64,000 nucleotides of DNA, from assembly GCF_028656935.1 (NCBI RefSeq), contig NZ_JAMDGZ010000052.1, forward strand, positions 1-64,000. Direction: 5' to 3'. The stretch is from Pseudomonas rubra (GTDB lineage Bacteria > Pseudomonadota > Gammaproteobacteria > Pseudomonadales > Pseudomonadaceae). How positions within the stretch are numbered: position 1 is the first letter of the stretch; each line of letters opens with the position of its first letter. This document shows positions 16,662 to 24,611 of the stretch, piece by piece. The position numbers and the translations under genes are program-made. The notes below the pieces were generated by a model. That model saw nothing but the letters and a program-made list of their open reading frames with translations, was not told where the DNA came from and made no database searches.

Positions 16662-17439
16662 GTTCACGCTCCTGATCCGATGGGTTGAAGTAGTTGCAAA
16701 CAAAACCCCGCTCGCTGCGCAGGATTTCAAAGTCCAGGCCATACAACGCCTGCAGTCGCGACCGGGTGACCACCTCGGCGACCGGGCCGCAGAAACGCAC
16801 CGCGCCGCCCTGCAGGGCGAGGATATGGTCGGAGTAGTTGGCGGCGAAGTTGATGTCGTGCACCACCAGGATCACCGTGCGGCCCTGTTCGTCACACAGC
16901 CTTCGCAAGGCACGCATGATCTGCACGGCATGCTTCATGTCGAGGTTGTTGAGTGGCTCGTCCAACAGCAGGTAATCGGTTTGCTGGGCAATGGTCATGG
17001 CCAGGAACGCCATCTGCCGCTGGCCACCGCTGAGCTCGTCGATGTAGGCGCCGCGCAGGTGGTCGAGGCCAAGAAAGCCGATGGCCGTGTCGATCTGTTG
17101 CCGGTCCTCCTCATTCAAGGCGCCACGACTGTGGGGAAAGCGGCCAAAAGCGACCAGTTCCTCAAGGGTCAGGCGCAGGCTGAACTGCGGGTGCTGGCGC
17201 AAGGTCGCAACCTGCCGGGCGTATTCGCTGACCCGGTAGTGCGCGGCGTTACGGCCGTTGATGAGAATCTCGCCACTGCACGGCTTGAGCAGGCGCGCAA
17301 TCAGCATCAGCAGCGTGCTCTTGCCGGCGCCATTGGGACCGATCAGTGACGTCAGCTGGCGCGTCGGAAACTGTACGCTGACGTTGTGCAACACGGTCTT
17401 GCCGGCATACGCCTTGTGAATGTGTTTGAGCGTGATCAT
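16648..17439 (-). CDS. Iron-siderophore ABC ATPase, FatE/BauE-like
   Basis: A 263-residue ATPase of the FecE/YclP type. Walker A GPNGAGKST (residues 34-42), Q-loop at ATLRQHPQF, signature LSGGQRQMAFLAM and Walker B DYLLLDEPLNNLD are intact, followed by the H-loop VVHDINFA. It powers the two permeases encoded just upstream; its ATG overlaps the preceding stop by 4 bp. Confidence 0.92.
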   Translation of the reverse strand: MITLKHIHKAYAGKTVLHNVSVQFPTRQLTSLIGPNGAGKSTLLMLIARLLKPCSGEILINGRNAAHYRVSEYARQVATLRQHPQFSLRLTLEELVAFGRFPHSRGALNEEDRQQIDTAIGFLGLDHLRGAYIDELSGGQRQMAFLAMTIAQQTDYLLLDEPLNNLDMKHAVQIMRALRRLCDEQGRTVILVVHDINFAANYSDHILALQGGAVRFCGPVAEVVTRSRLQALYGLDFEILRSERGFVCNYFNPSDQEREHEQG

Positions 17440-18386
17440 GCATCCCCCCGGCTACGAATCATCAGCGCGAGGAAGTACGCGCCGCACACCAGGTTGACGA
17501 GGATGCCCACCGTGGTTTTGTAGTTGAACACCTGCTCCACCAGAAACTGGGCGACGATGAACAGGCTGATGGCGATGGCGCAGCCCAATGGCAAGGTCAG
17601 CCGGTGGCGGCTGCTTCGCGCCAACGCATAGGTGATGTTGGCCACGAAAATGCCCATGAACGCCGTGGGTCCGAGCAGGCTGGTGGACACCGCCACCAGT
17701 ATGGCGATCAGTGCCAGGTACAGGCGCACGTAGCGCGGGTAGTCGACCCCCAGCGACAGCGCCTGATCGCGGCCCAAGGCAAGCACATCGAGGCTCGGCA
17801 GGGTCTTGAAGCCGACCACCCCCACCCCCAGCACCAGTGCGCCCGAGTACAGCAACTGCTGGCCATCGGCGCGGTTGAACGAGGTGTAGGCAAACCCCTG
17901 CAGCACGGAGAACTCGCCCGGGCTGATACGCAGTTGAATGAACTGGGTGAAGGTCGTCAGCACCAGGGTCAGTACCAGCCCGAACAACAGCAGGAAATAC
18001 AGGTTGTTCTTGCCGTTACCCAGCAGCCAACGGTGCAGGGCCCAGGAGTAGCCGAGCATGCACAGCATCGACAGCAGCACGTTGCCGTGGTGGCCAAGCA
18101 GGGCCAGGCTGGCGCTGCCCAGGGTCAGGATCAACAGGGCCTGCAGCAGTAGATAGAGAGCCTCGTAACCCATGATCGCCGGGGTCAGGATGCGGTTGCC
18201 GGTGATGCTCTGGAAAGCAATCGACGACCAGGCGACGCACACCCCGCCAAGCACCATCGCCGCCAGGCGCAACAAGCGCCGAGGAATCACATAGGCCAGG
18301 TCCAGGCCCGAGCCGACCAGCACGAAGGCCAGGGCCAGGGCGATGAGCAACGGCCAGATGGCGTGTCGGATGATCGCGCTGTTCAT
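17436..18386 (-). CDS. Siderophore ABC permease, FatC/BauC-like
   Basis: A 316-residue inner-membrane permease of the FecCD family with about nine to ten hydrophobic segments. SSIAFQSITGNRILTPAIMGYEALYLLLQ carries the FatC/YclO-type pattern (read as AFQSITGNRILTPAIMGYEA), and LGRDQALSLGVDY is the conserved coupling-helix region. It pairs with the product of the next gene upstream. Starts and stops overlap by 4 bp on both sides, so translation is coupled across the operon. Confidence 0.9.
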   Translation of the reverse strand: MNSAIIRHAIWPLLIALALAFVLVGSGLDLAYVIPRRLLRLAAMVLGGVCVAWSSIAFQSITGNRILTPAIMGYEALYLLLQALLILTLGSASLALLGHHGNVLLSMLCMLGYSWALHRWLLGNGKNNLYFLLLFGLVLTLVLTTFTQFIQLRISPGEFSVLQGFAYTSFNRADGQQLLYSGALVLGVGVVGFKTLPSLDVLALGRDQALSLGVDYPRYVRLYLALIAILVAVSTSLLGPTAFMGIFVANITYALARSSRHRLTLPLGCAIAISLFIVAQFLVEQVFNYKTTVGILVNLVCGAYFLALMIRSRGDA

Positions 18387-19327
18387 CGCCGCGTCCAGAG
18401 GATCAGCGCCAGGAACAGCACCCCACCCAGGCCACCTGCGGTGAGGCCGATGGGCACCTCGAAGGGGTAGATCAGCACGCGCCCGAGGATGTCACAGGCC
18501 ACCAGCAGCGACGCCCCGCTCAAGGCAATGATCGGCAGCGTGCGTTGCAGGTTTTCACCGAACTGCAGGGCGACCAGGTTGGGAATCACCAGGCCGACAA
18601 ACGGGATCGCCCCCACGCAAATAACCGTGACTGACACCGTCACCGACACCAGCAACAGACCCAGCGAGGCAGTCGCCACATAGTTGATACCCAGGTTACG
18701 CGCGGTGTCCTGGCCCATGCCCAGTACGGTAAAGCGTTGGGCGTAGAGGTAGGTCAGCAGCACGATCGGCAGGATCAGGTAGATCACCTCGTAGTTGCCC
18801 TGCACGACCCTGGAGAAGTCTCCCAGCAACCAGCCCTGCATGTTCTGCAGGATGTTATGGCGATAGGCGTGGAATTCGGCGATGGCGCTGAGCACGCTGC
18901 CGTACATCAGGCCGATAACCGGTACCAACACGCTGTGCTGTACACGCAGGCGGCCGATGATGGCCACGAACAGCAAGCTGCAGGCGAAACAGAACACCAG
19001 GGCGAACAGCATACGGCCCAGGGCGCCCGCCTCGGGCGTCAGGGTCAGCGCCAGGAGGATGCCCAGTTTGGCCGCATCCAGACCGCCGGTGGTGGCGGGT
19101 TCGACGAACTTGTTGCGCACGATATGCTGCAGGATCACCCCGCACAGCGACAGCCCGACCCCGGCCAACACCAACGCGGCCAGGCGCGGCAGGCGGCTTG
19201 CAGTCAAGGTCAACCAGGCGTCCGTGCTGCCAGCAAACAGCTGCGCCCAGGACAGCTGCTTGACGCCCACCAGCAAGGACACACTGCACAACAGCACAAA
19301 CAGCAGGGGCAAGGCACGTCGAATCAA
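18383..19327 (-). CDS. Siderophore ABC permease, FatD/BauD-like
   Basis: A 314-residue FecCD-family permease. The pattern CGVILQHIVRNKFVEPATTG followed by GLDAAKLGIL is characteristic of the FatD/BauD/YclN branch used for anguibactin, acinetobactin and petrobactin. The coupling region is GMGQDTARNLGINY. It forms a heterodimer with the downstream permease. It is joined by a 4-bp overlap to the half-ABC gene upstream. Confidence 0.9.
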   Translation of the reverse strand: MIRRALPLLFVLLCSVSLLVGVKQLSWAQLFAGSTDAWLTLTASRLPRLAALVLAGVGLSLCGVILQHIVRNKFVEPATTGGLDAAKLGILLALTLTPEAGALGRMLFALVFCFACSLLFVAIIGRLRVQHSVLVPVIGLMYGSVLSAIAEFHAYRHNILQNMQGWLLGDFSRVVQGNYEVIYLILPIVLLTYLYAQRFTVLGMGQDTARNLGINYVATASLGLLLVSVTVSVTVICVGAIPFVGLVIPNLVALQFGENLQRTLPIIALSGASLLVACDILGRVLIYPFEVPIGLTAGGLGGVLFLALILWTRR

Positions 19328-21084
19328 GTCAGGCCCTGCTCATCAACCGGTTGCGCCGCAGCAATCCGCCAGCCTTTGGCGGCCTGGCGCTGGGCCAGGT
19401 AGTGCGCGTATCGTCCCTGGGCTTCGGCCAATTGCGCAGGTGTGCCCTGCTCGACGATCCGCCCCTGGTCGAGTACCAGTACCTGGTCGGCCATGACCAC
19501 AGTGGACAACTGATGGGCAATCACGATCAGCGTACGCTTGCCGCGCAAATGCGCCAGGGTCTGGCTGATGGCTGCCTGGTTTTGCGCATCCAGTGCCGCG
19601 GTCGCCTCGTCCACCAGCAGGATCGGGGAATCTTTGATCAGCGCCCGGGCGATGGCGATACGTTGCCGTTCACCGCCCGACAATCGCGCCCCACCCTCGC
19701 CCACCGGGGTCCACAAGCCTTGCGGCAGGCGCTCGATGATCTCGTCGACGCCCGCCTGGCACGCCGCCTCTAGCACCTGAGCGGTGCTCGCGCCTGGTTT
19801 GCCGAGACGAATGTTGTCGGCGATGCTGCCCTGGAACAGGTAGGTGTCCTGGAAAATCTGGCTGATCTGCGCCGCCAGTTGCTCGGCCGTCATCTGCCGC
19901 ACGTCGACACCGCCCACCCGCACGCTGCCGGCACTGGCGTCAAAGAACCGCGCGATCAGCCGCACCAGCGTAGTTTTACCGGAGCCCGAGGCACCGACCA
20001 GCGCCGTCATGCTGCCCGGTTCCAGCCGCAGGCTGACGCCTTGCAGCACCTCGGGCCGACCCGCGCCGTAGCTAAAATGAACATCGGTCAACTCCACCGA
20101 AGCGTCCACTGGTGCTTGCCCGACAACGGGTTCAGCCAACGGCTGCGCGGCAAGAATCTCGGCCACCGCCTCGAGCTGGACGCCGGCGCCGCGCAGGGTT
20201 TCGCCATAGCCGGCTACCTCCAGCAACGGCTCGATGAAGCGATTGACCAGCAGCAGCGCAACGCACACGGCAATCACCGATGCCTGCGTCAACGCGCCCT
20301 CCATCCACACCAGCGCCGCAATCAACAAAGCGGCAAACACCGCCTGCACCAGCCACAGGTTGAGCACTGCCGAGGTTGCCGACATTCGAATCAAGCGCGA
20401 GGCCGCTGCGTGCTGCTGGTCGATCGCCTGCTGCAGGAAGCGCGTGCTGTTGCCGCCGGTAAACGCCCGCAGCACCGCCTGGGCCTGGGCGAACTCGACC
20501 ATGCGCTGGCTGGCCTCGGCGGCGCTGCGCTGGTAGGCCTGGTCGGCGCGCCGGCCCAAGCGTGCGCTGTAAACCTGCACCCACGCCAGCAACGGCAGAG
20601 CCAACAGGGCAATCACAGCCAAGGGCCAGTGCAGCATGAATAACGCCACCACCAGCACCAGCGGCGTTACCGCGCCACTGACCACCGGGGTGAAGACATG
20701 CGCAGGCAGTTGCGCCACTGCCATCATGCCTTGGGTGACCACATGGTTGAGGCGCGCGGTGTTTTCCGGGGTGAACCAGCCCAGCGGCAAGCGCGCCACA
20801 TGGTCGCCAATGCGCTGACGTCCGCCTTGCAGTACCGCTACGCCCACGGCGACGCCGGCTTTGTCCAGGCGCCGGCGCATCGCCCAGCACACAGCCATGC
20901 TCAGCACCAGGAGCACCAACCACTGCGCTGCAGCTGCGGTATCACCGGCCAACAGCGCACTGAGCACCGGTGCCAGGGTGCAAATGCTCAACCCGCACAG
21001 CAGGCCGTAGCCGATGGCCATGGACAGGTAGCGGCGAAACACCCGCGCGTCATCGCCCAACAAACGGATAAAGGTCTTCAGCAT
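19324..21084 (-). CDS. Half-size ABC transporter, YbtQ/IrtB/PchI-like
   Basis: A 586-residue protein with an N-terminal six-helix membrane domain and a C-terminal ATPase. VARLPLGWFTPENTARLNH is the PLGWF pattern seen in YbtPQ, IrtAB and PchHI. Walker A GASGSGKTT, signature LSGGERQRIAIARAL and Walker B ILLVDEATAALD are intact. YbtPQ and IrtAB import siderophores despite an exporter fold, whereas BarAB-type relatives beside bauDCEBA are thought to export. Context without biosynthesis genes favours import. It overlaps its partner gene by 7 bp and likely forms a heterodimer. Confidence 0.85.
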   Translation of the reverse strand: MLKTFIRLLGDDARVFRRYLSMAIGYGLLCGLSICTLAPVLSALLAGDTAAAAQWLVLLVLSMAVCWAMRRRLDKAGVAVGVAVLQGGRQRIGDHVARLPLGWFTPENTARLNHVVTQGMMAVAQLPAHVFTPVVSGAVTPLVLVVALFMLHWPLAVIALLALPLLAWVQVYSARLGRRADQAYQRSAAEASQRMVEFAQAQAVLRAFTGGNSTRFLQQAIDQQHAAASRLIRMSATSAVLNLWLVQAVFAALLIAALVWMEGALTQASVIAVCVALLLVNRFIEPLLEVAGYGETLRGAGVQLEAVAEILAAQPLAEPVVGQAPVDASVELTDVHFSYGAGRPEVLQGVSLRLEPGSMTALVGASGSGKTTLVRLIARFFDASAGSVRVGGVDVRQMTAEQLAAQISQIFQDTYLFQGSIADNIRLGKPGASTAQVLEAACQAGVDEIIERLPQGLWTPVGEGGARLSGGERQRIAIARALIKDSPILLVDEATAALDAQNQAAISQTLAHLRGKRTLIVIAHQLSTVVMADQVLVLDQGRIVEQGTPAQLAEAQGRYAHYLAQRQAAKGWRIAAAQPVDEQGLT

Positions 21085-22871
21085 GTCGGCAACGCCTGTT
21101 CAGAAGTCTGTCCGTAAGCGCCCAGCGCCCACAGCCGGGCATAACGGCCGCCGAGGGCGAGCAATTGGGCGTGCTTGCCCTGCTCGATGATCCGGCCCTG
21201 CTCAAGGACAATGATCTGGTCGGCGTGCATCACTGTGTCGAGACGGTGGGCGATCACCAGCAGCGTGCACCCCTGGGCGAAAGCCGACAGCGCTTGCGCG
21301 ATGGCAAGCTCGCTCGAGGCATCGACCGCTGCGGTGGCCTCGTCCAGTACCAGCAGCGGCGGATCCAGCAACACCGCGCGGGCAATGCTCACGCGCTGCT
21401 GCTCGCCCCCGGACAACTGCGCATCTTCGCCGAACACCGACTGGTAACCACGCGGCAGGCGCAGGATGCAGTCGTGAATGTTGGCGGCGCGGGCAGCGGC
21501 CTCGATCTCTTGCTGGCTGGCATCGGGCCGGCCCAGGGCGATGTTTTCGCTGATGCTGGCATGAATCAGGCGCACCTCCTGCAGGACGAAGCCAATGCGT
21601 CGGTACAGCTCGCGGCTGTCGAGGTGGCGCAGGTCGACACCGCCCAGCGTGATGCGGCCCTGATCCGGGTCAAAGAAGCGCAGCAACAGCCGCGCCAGGG
21701 TCGACTTGCCACTGCCCGAGGCGCCGACAATAGCCGTCACCGTGCCCGGTGCCAGGCGCAGGTTGATATCGATCAGCACCGGCTGCTGCGGGTCATAGCC
21801 ATAGCTCAGGTGCTCCACGTATACCTGGCCATCGCTGGGCAGTTGCTGCTGCTCGGGCGCAGGCTGCTCCAGCACCGGCGTTGCCAGCAGCGCATGGAGC
21901 CGCTGGGCGGCGCCGGTGGCGTTGTTGAGATCATGGGTGATGTAGCTCAGCAGCATCAGCGGCGCCGAGATCCCCGGGGCGACGATGGCGAACGGCAATA
22001 CTTGCAGCGCGCTGATCCAGCCAAGGCTGACCAACAAGGTGCCGAAGACCAGCACCACGCCGAGCACTGCAACCGGCGCGATCATGGCGTTGGCATTGGC
22101 CATGGTGCCCACCAGCGGCCGGGTGAACGCGGTGAAGGCCGCACTGAACTCATCCACCGCCTCGCGGTAGCTGTCATGGGCTTTGCCGGTGGCGCCAAAG
22201 GCCTTGACCACGGGAATGCCGTGGACGAATTCGACCACCGCAGTGTTGATCCGTGTGAGCCGGCTGACAAAGTCCTGCATGTTCGCCCCGCTGGCCTTGG
22301 TCGCCTTGGCAAAGAACAGGAAAAACCCAGGGAACGGCAACAGTGCGATGATCGCCATACGCCAGTCGATGGCAAACAGGTAAAGCGCCGAAATCAGGAT
22401 CGCGCCAACGCAGCGCCCGGCCGTGGTGTAGAAATGCGCGGTCAAGCTGTGCAAGGTACCGATATCGTCCTGCATCGCCTGCTTGACCTCACCCGATGCC
22501 CGCGCGCTGAACCAGCCCAGCGGCACCTGGGCCAAGCGCGCAGTGATCGCCAGGCGCAGGTGGCGGGTGATGTGGTTGTCGGCCAGGTGGGCAATGGCCT
22601 CGCCCACTGACATCAACAGCAAGCCCAGGAGCAGGCACGCCAGGCTCGCACCGACGGCCCAGGCCACCTCGCCACGTGCCTGCGACCAGCCACTCTCGCC
22701 CGCACCGAGGGCAATATTGGCGATGTGGGCAATGGCCGCCAAAGGCACCAGCGCGAGCATGCTGCCCAGCCCGGCCAACAGAGCGGCAAGCGTCAAACGC
22801 CCGCGAATGGGGTGCAAGACTTGCGAAACCGCTGCCCTTCCATTGGGCAGGCTCGCATCCTGGTTACTCAT
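21078..22871 (-). CDS. Half-size ABC transporter, YbtP/IrtA/PchH-like
   Basis: A 597-residue membrane-ATPase fusion, partner of the next gene. The membrane domain has ARLAQVPLGWFSARASGEVK; the ATPase has Walker A GASGSGKST, signature LSGGEQQRVSIARAV and Walker B LLVLDEATAAVD. It lacks the extra N-terminal siderophore-interacting (FAD-binding) domain of mycobacterial IrtA, so any iron reduction must be done elsewhere. ATG 22871 follows GGGAGA; the open frame to 22904 has no site. It is the first gene of the transport operon, with the 31-bp element 40 bp upstream. Confidence 0.85.
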   Translation of the reverse strand: MSNQDASLPNGRAAVSQVLHPIRGRLTLAALLAGLGSMLALVPLAAIAHIANIALGAGESGWSQARGEVAWAVGASLACLLLGLLLMSVGEAIAHLADNHITRHLRLAITARLAQVPLGWFSARASGEVKQAMQDDIGTLHSLTAHFYTTAGRCVGAILISALYLFAIDWRMAIIALLPFPGFFLFFAKATKASGANMQDFVSRLTRINTAVVEFVHGIPVVKAFGATGKAHDSYREAVDEFSAAFTAFTRPLVGTMANANAMIAPVAVLGVVLVFGTLLVSLGWISALQVLPFAIVAPGISAPLMLLSYITHDLNNATGAAQRLHALLATPVLEQPAPEQQQLPSDGQVYVEHLSYGYDPQQPVLIDINLRLAPGTVTAIVGASGSGKSTLARLLLRFFDPDQGRITLGGVDLRHLDSRELYRRIGFVLQEVRLIHASISENIALGRPDASQQEIEAAARAANIHDCILRLPRGYQSVFGEDAQLSGGEQQRVSIARAVLLDPPLLVLDEATAAVDASSELAIAQALSAFAQGCTLLVIAHRLDTVMHADQIIVLEQGRIIEQGKHAQLLALGGRYARLWALGAYGQTSEQALPTC

Positions 22872-22911
22872 GGCGTCTCCCTGACGGACCGTGAAGATGG
22901 TCACTCTTACC

Positions 22912-22942
22912 TGTCTTCCGAACGAGAAGGTAAAAACCTCAA
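22912..22942 (-). promoter_or_regulatory. 31-bp element, copy upstream of the CSS-B ABC operon
   Basis: Matches 15633-15663 at 26 of 31 sites, in the same orientation and at almost the same distance from the start codon (40 versus 42 bp). It is in the gap between the anti-sigma gene and the transport genes, so it would let the CSS-B sigma drive them separately from its own promoter. Confidence 0.6.
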
Positions 22943-22980
22943 GGGCATTCGAAAAAAGAGTTGCCCTGGCCCGTCAACAG

Positions 22981-23952
22981 TCAGCGCACCCCGCCCACCG
23001 TCACCCAGTAGCGGGTGCGCCGTTGCACATTCACCGGCAGCGCCTGGGCCAGGTTGTGCAACGCCCGGTCGGTATCACGCAAGGGGAACACGCCGCTGAC
23101 CTTGAGTTGGGCGACCTCCTCGGCGCAGCGCAACACGCCGCGGCGGTAACGCGCCAGCTCCTGGATCAGCTCGCCCAACGGCATGTTGTCGGCTACCAGC
23201 ACACCTTTCACCCACGCACCCACGCTGTCGGCTACTGCAACCGGCTCCTGGACCCGGCTACGCGAGAAGCATGCGCCCTGCCCCGCATCGATGCGCCTGC
23301 CGGCGGCGTCGGCACACTGCGGATTAACCTGCACCGCGCCTTCGAACACCGAGATTCGGGTGCTGTCATCCGTCAGCCGCACGCTGAAGCGAGTACCCAG
23401 GGCCTGTACCTTGCCGTGCGGGCTCTGTACCCGTAACGGCCGGGGCGAGCTGGCCGGGTCATGGGCGCTGGTCAGCAGGATCTCGCCAGCGCGCAGGATC
23501 AGCAGTCGTTCATGCTCGGTAAAACGCACATCGATCGCCGAGGCCGAGGCCAGCACCACCTGGGTGCCATCCGCCAGCACGAGCGGACGAATCTCCCCGG
23601 TGCCCGTACCGTACTCGGCACTGGCCAGTTGCCAGGCCTGGCTACTGCGGACCGCGTAACTCAGGCCACCGGCGCCAAGCAGCAACCCCAGCAGTTGCAC
23701 CGCTCGGCGGCGACTCAGGTCCGGGGTGGCGATCGGTTCGCGCAAGGTGTGGTGGGCAATTTCGCCCGGTACGCAGTGCAACTTGTCTTCGAAGGCCTGC
23801 AAGCGGCTCCAGGCGAGTTCATGCTGGGGGTGCTCGGCACGCCAGCGCAGGCAAGCGGCCTTGTCCGCGTCGCTGGCATCATCGGCCCACAGGCGCGCCA
23901 TCCATAGCGCAGCCTGCTCCACGACCTCAACGGCAACTTCATCTCTGGGCAT
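22981..23952 (-). CDS. FecR-family anti-sigma regulator (CSS-B)
   Basis: A 323-residue FecR-like protein: N-terminal sigma-binding domain (QAALWMARLWADDASDADK), a membrane segment near residues 85-105 (VQLLGLLLGAGGLSYAV), and a periplasmic FecR domain (EIRPLVLADGTQVVLASASA, VQALGTRFSVRL). Two periplasmic cysteine positions (NPQCADAAGR, GQGACFSRS) are unlike the other three FecR proteins here. The start ATG is 7 bp past the sigma stop; the longer frame to 24057 lies inside the sigma gene. Confidence 0.88.
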   Translation of the reverse strand: MPRDEVAVEVVEQAALWMARLWADDASDADKAACLRWRAEHPQHELAWSRLQAFEDKLHCVPGEIAHHTLREPIATPDLSRRRAVQLLGLLLGAGGLSYAVRSSQAWQLASAEYGTGTGEIRPLVLADGTQVVLASASAIDVRFTEHERLLILRAGEILLTSAHDPASSPRPLRVQSPHGKVQALGTRFSVRLTDDSTRISVFEGAVQVNPQCADAAGRRIDAGQGACFSRSRVQEPVAVADSVGAWVKGVLVADNMPLGELIQELARYRRGVLRCAEEVAQLKVSGVFPLRDTDRALHNLAQALPVNVQRRTRYWVTVGGVR

Positions 23953-23959
23953 CTGCGGT

Positions 23960-24478
23960 TCAACGCCCCGCGCCGTGCAACGCCTGATAGCAGGCCAACA
24001 GGCCGGCGGCAATGTACTTCTCCACCGATGACACCGACACCTGCAGTTCGCTGGCAATCTGGCGATAACTCATGCCATCGAGCTTGCACAGCAACAGCGC
24101 CTTGCGCGCGTTGCTCGACAGGCTGTGCAATACCGCATCGATCTCGATCAGCGCCTCGATCGCCAGGGCACGGGTTTCTTCACAGGGCGCCAGTGCTTCG
24201 GGCAAAAGCGCCAGTGCCTGTAGGTAGGCGGTCTCAATGTGCCGACGCCGGTACAGGTCGATCACCAGGCCGTTGGCGATCTGCGTGAGATGGCGTCGGG
24301 AGTCTTGCGCAGGCGGCAGCTGGCCCTTCTTCATCAGCTGGAAATAGACGTCGTGGGCAAGGTCTGCGGCATCGAAGGCATTACCCAGTTTGCGCCGCAG
24401 CAGGCTGCGCAACCAGGTGCTGTGGTTGACGTACAGCTGCTCAACTTGTTGCCGAAATGCGATCTCTGCGCTGAACAC
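23960..24478 (-). CDS. ECF sigma factor, FecI-like (CSS-B)
   Basis: A 172-residue ECF sigma factor. Region 2 has FDAADLAHDVYFQLM and region 4 has LSSNARKALLLCKLDGMSYR and ASELQVSVSSVEKYIAAGL. GTG 24478 is preferred because AGGAG lies 6 bp before it; the frame is open to an ATG at 24520 with no ribosome site. It likely activates the ABC operon and the receptor 9 kb further on, through the repeated 31-bp element, and is itself under Fur. Confidence 0.87.
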   Translation of the reverse strand: MFSAEIAFRQQVEQLYVNHSTWLRSLLRRKLGNAFDAADLAHDVYFQLMKKGQLPPAQDSRRHLTQIANGLVIDLYRRRHIETAYLQALALLPEALAPCEETRALAIEALIEIDAVLHSLSSNARKALLLCKLDGMSYRQIASELQVSVSSVEKYIAAGLLACYQALHGAGR

Positions 24479-24529
24479 GTGCCTCTCCTGCGCCTGATGG
24501 CCAGGGTCAGTTCGGCACACAGGCTAATT

Positions 24530-24548
24530 GATAACGATTTGCAATACT
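24530..24548. promoter_or_regulatory. Fur box upstream of the CSS-B sigma gene
   Basis: GATAACGATTTGCAATACT matches the Fur consensus at 12 of 19 sites, with GATAA-GAT intact. It lies 52 bp before the GTG start. Confidence 0.55.
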
Positions 24549-24611
24549 ATCGACTCCTCAATGCCGGTGCAATCCTGCGCAGAGGCAGGATTGCCGCTGG
24601 GGTGAGCTGGA

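Noticed and set aside
13092..24478. Siderophore biosynthesis cluster
   Set aside because: No NRPS, NIS synthetase, ornithine hydroxylase or isochorismate gene is found in the region; only uptake and signalling.
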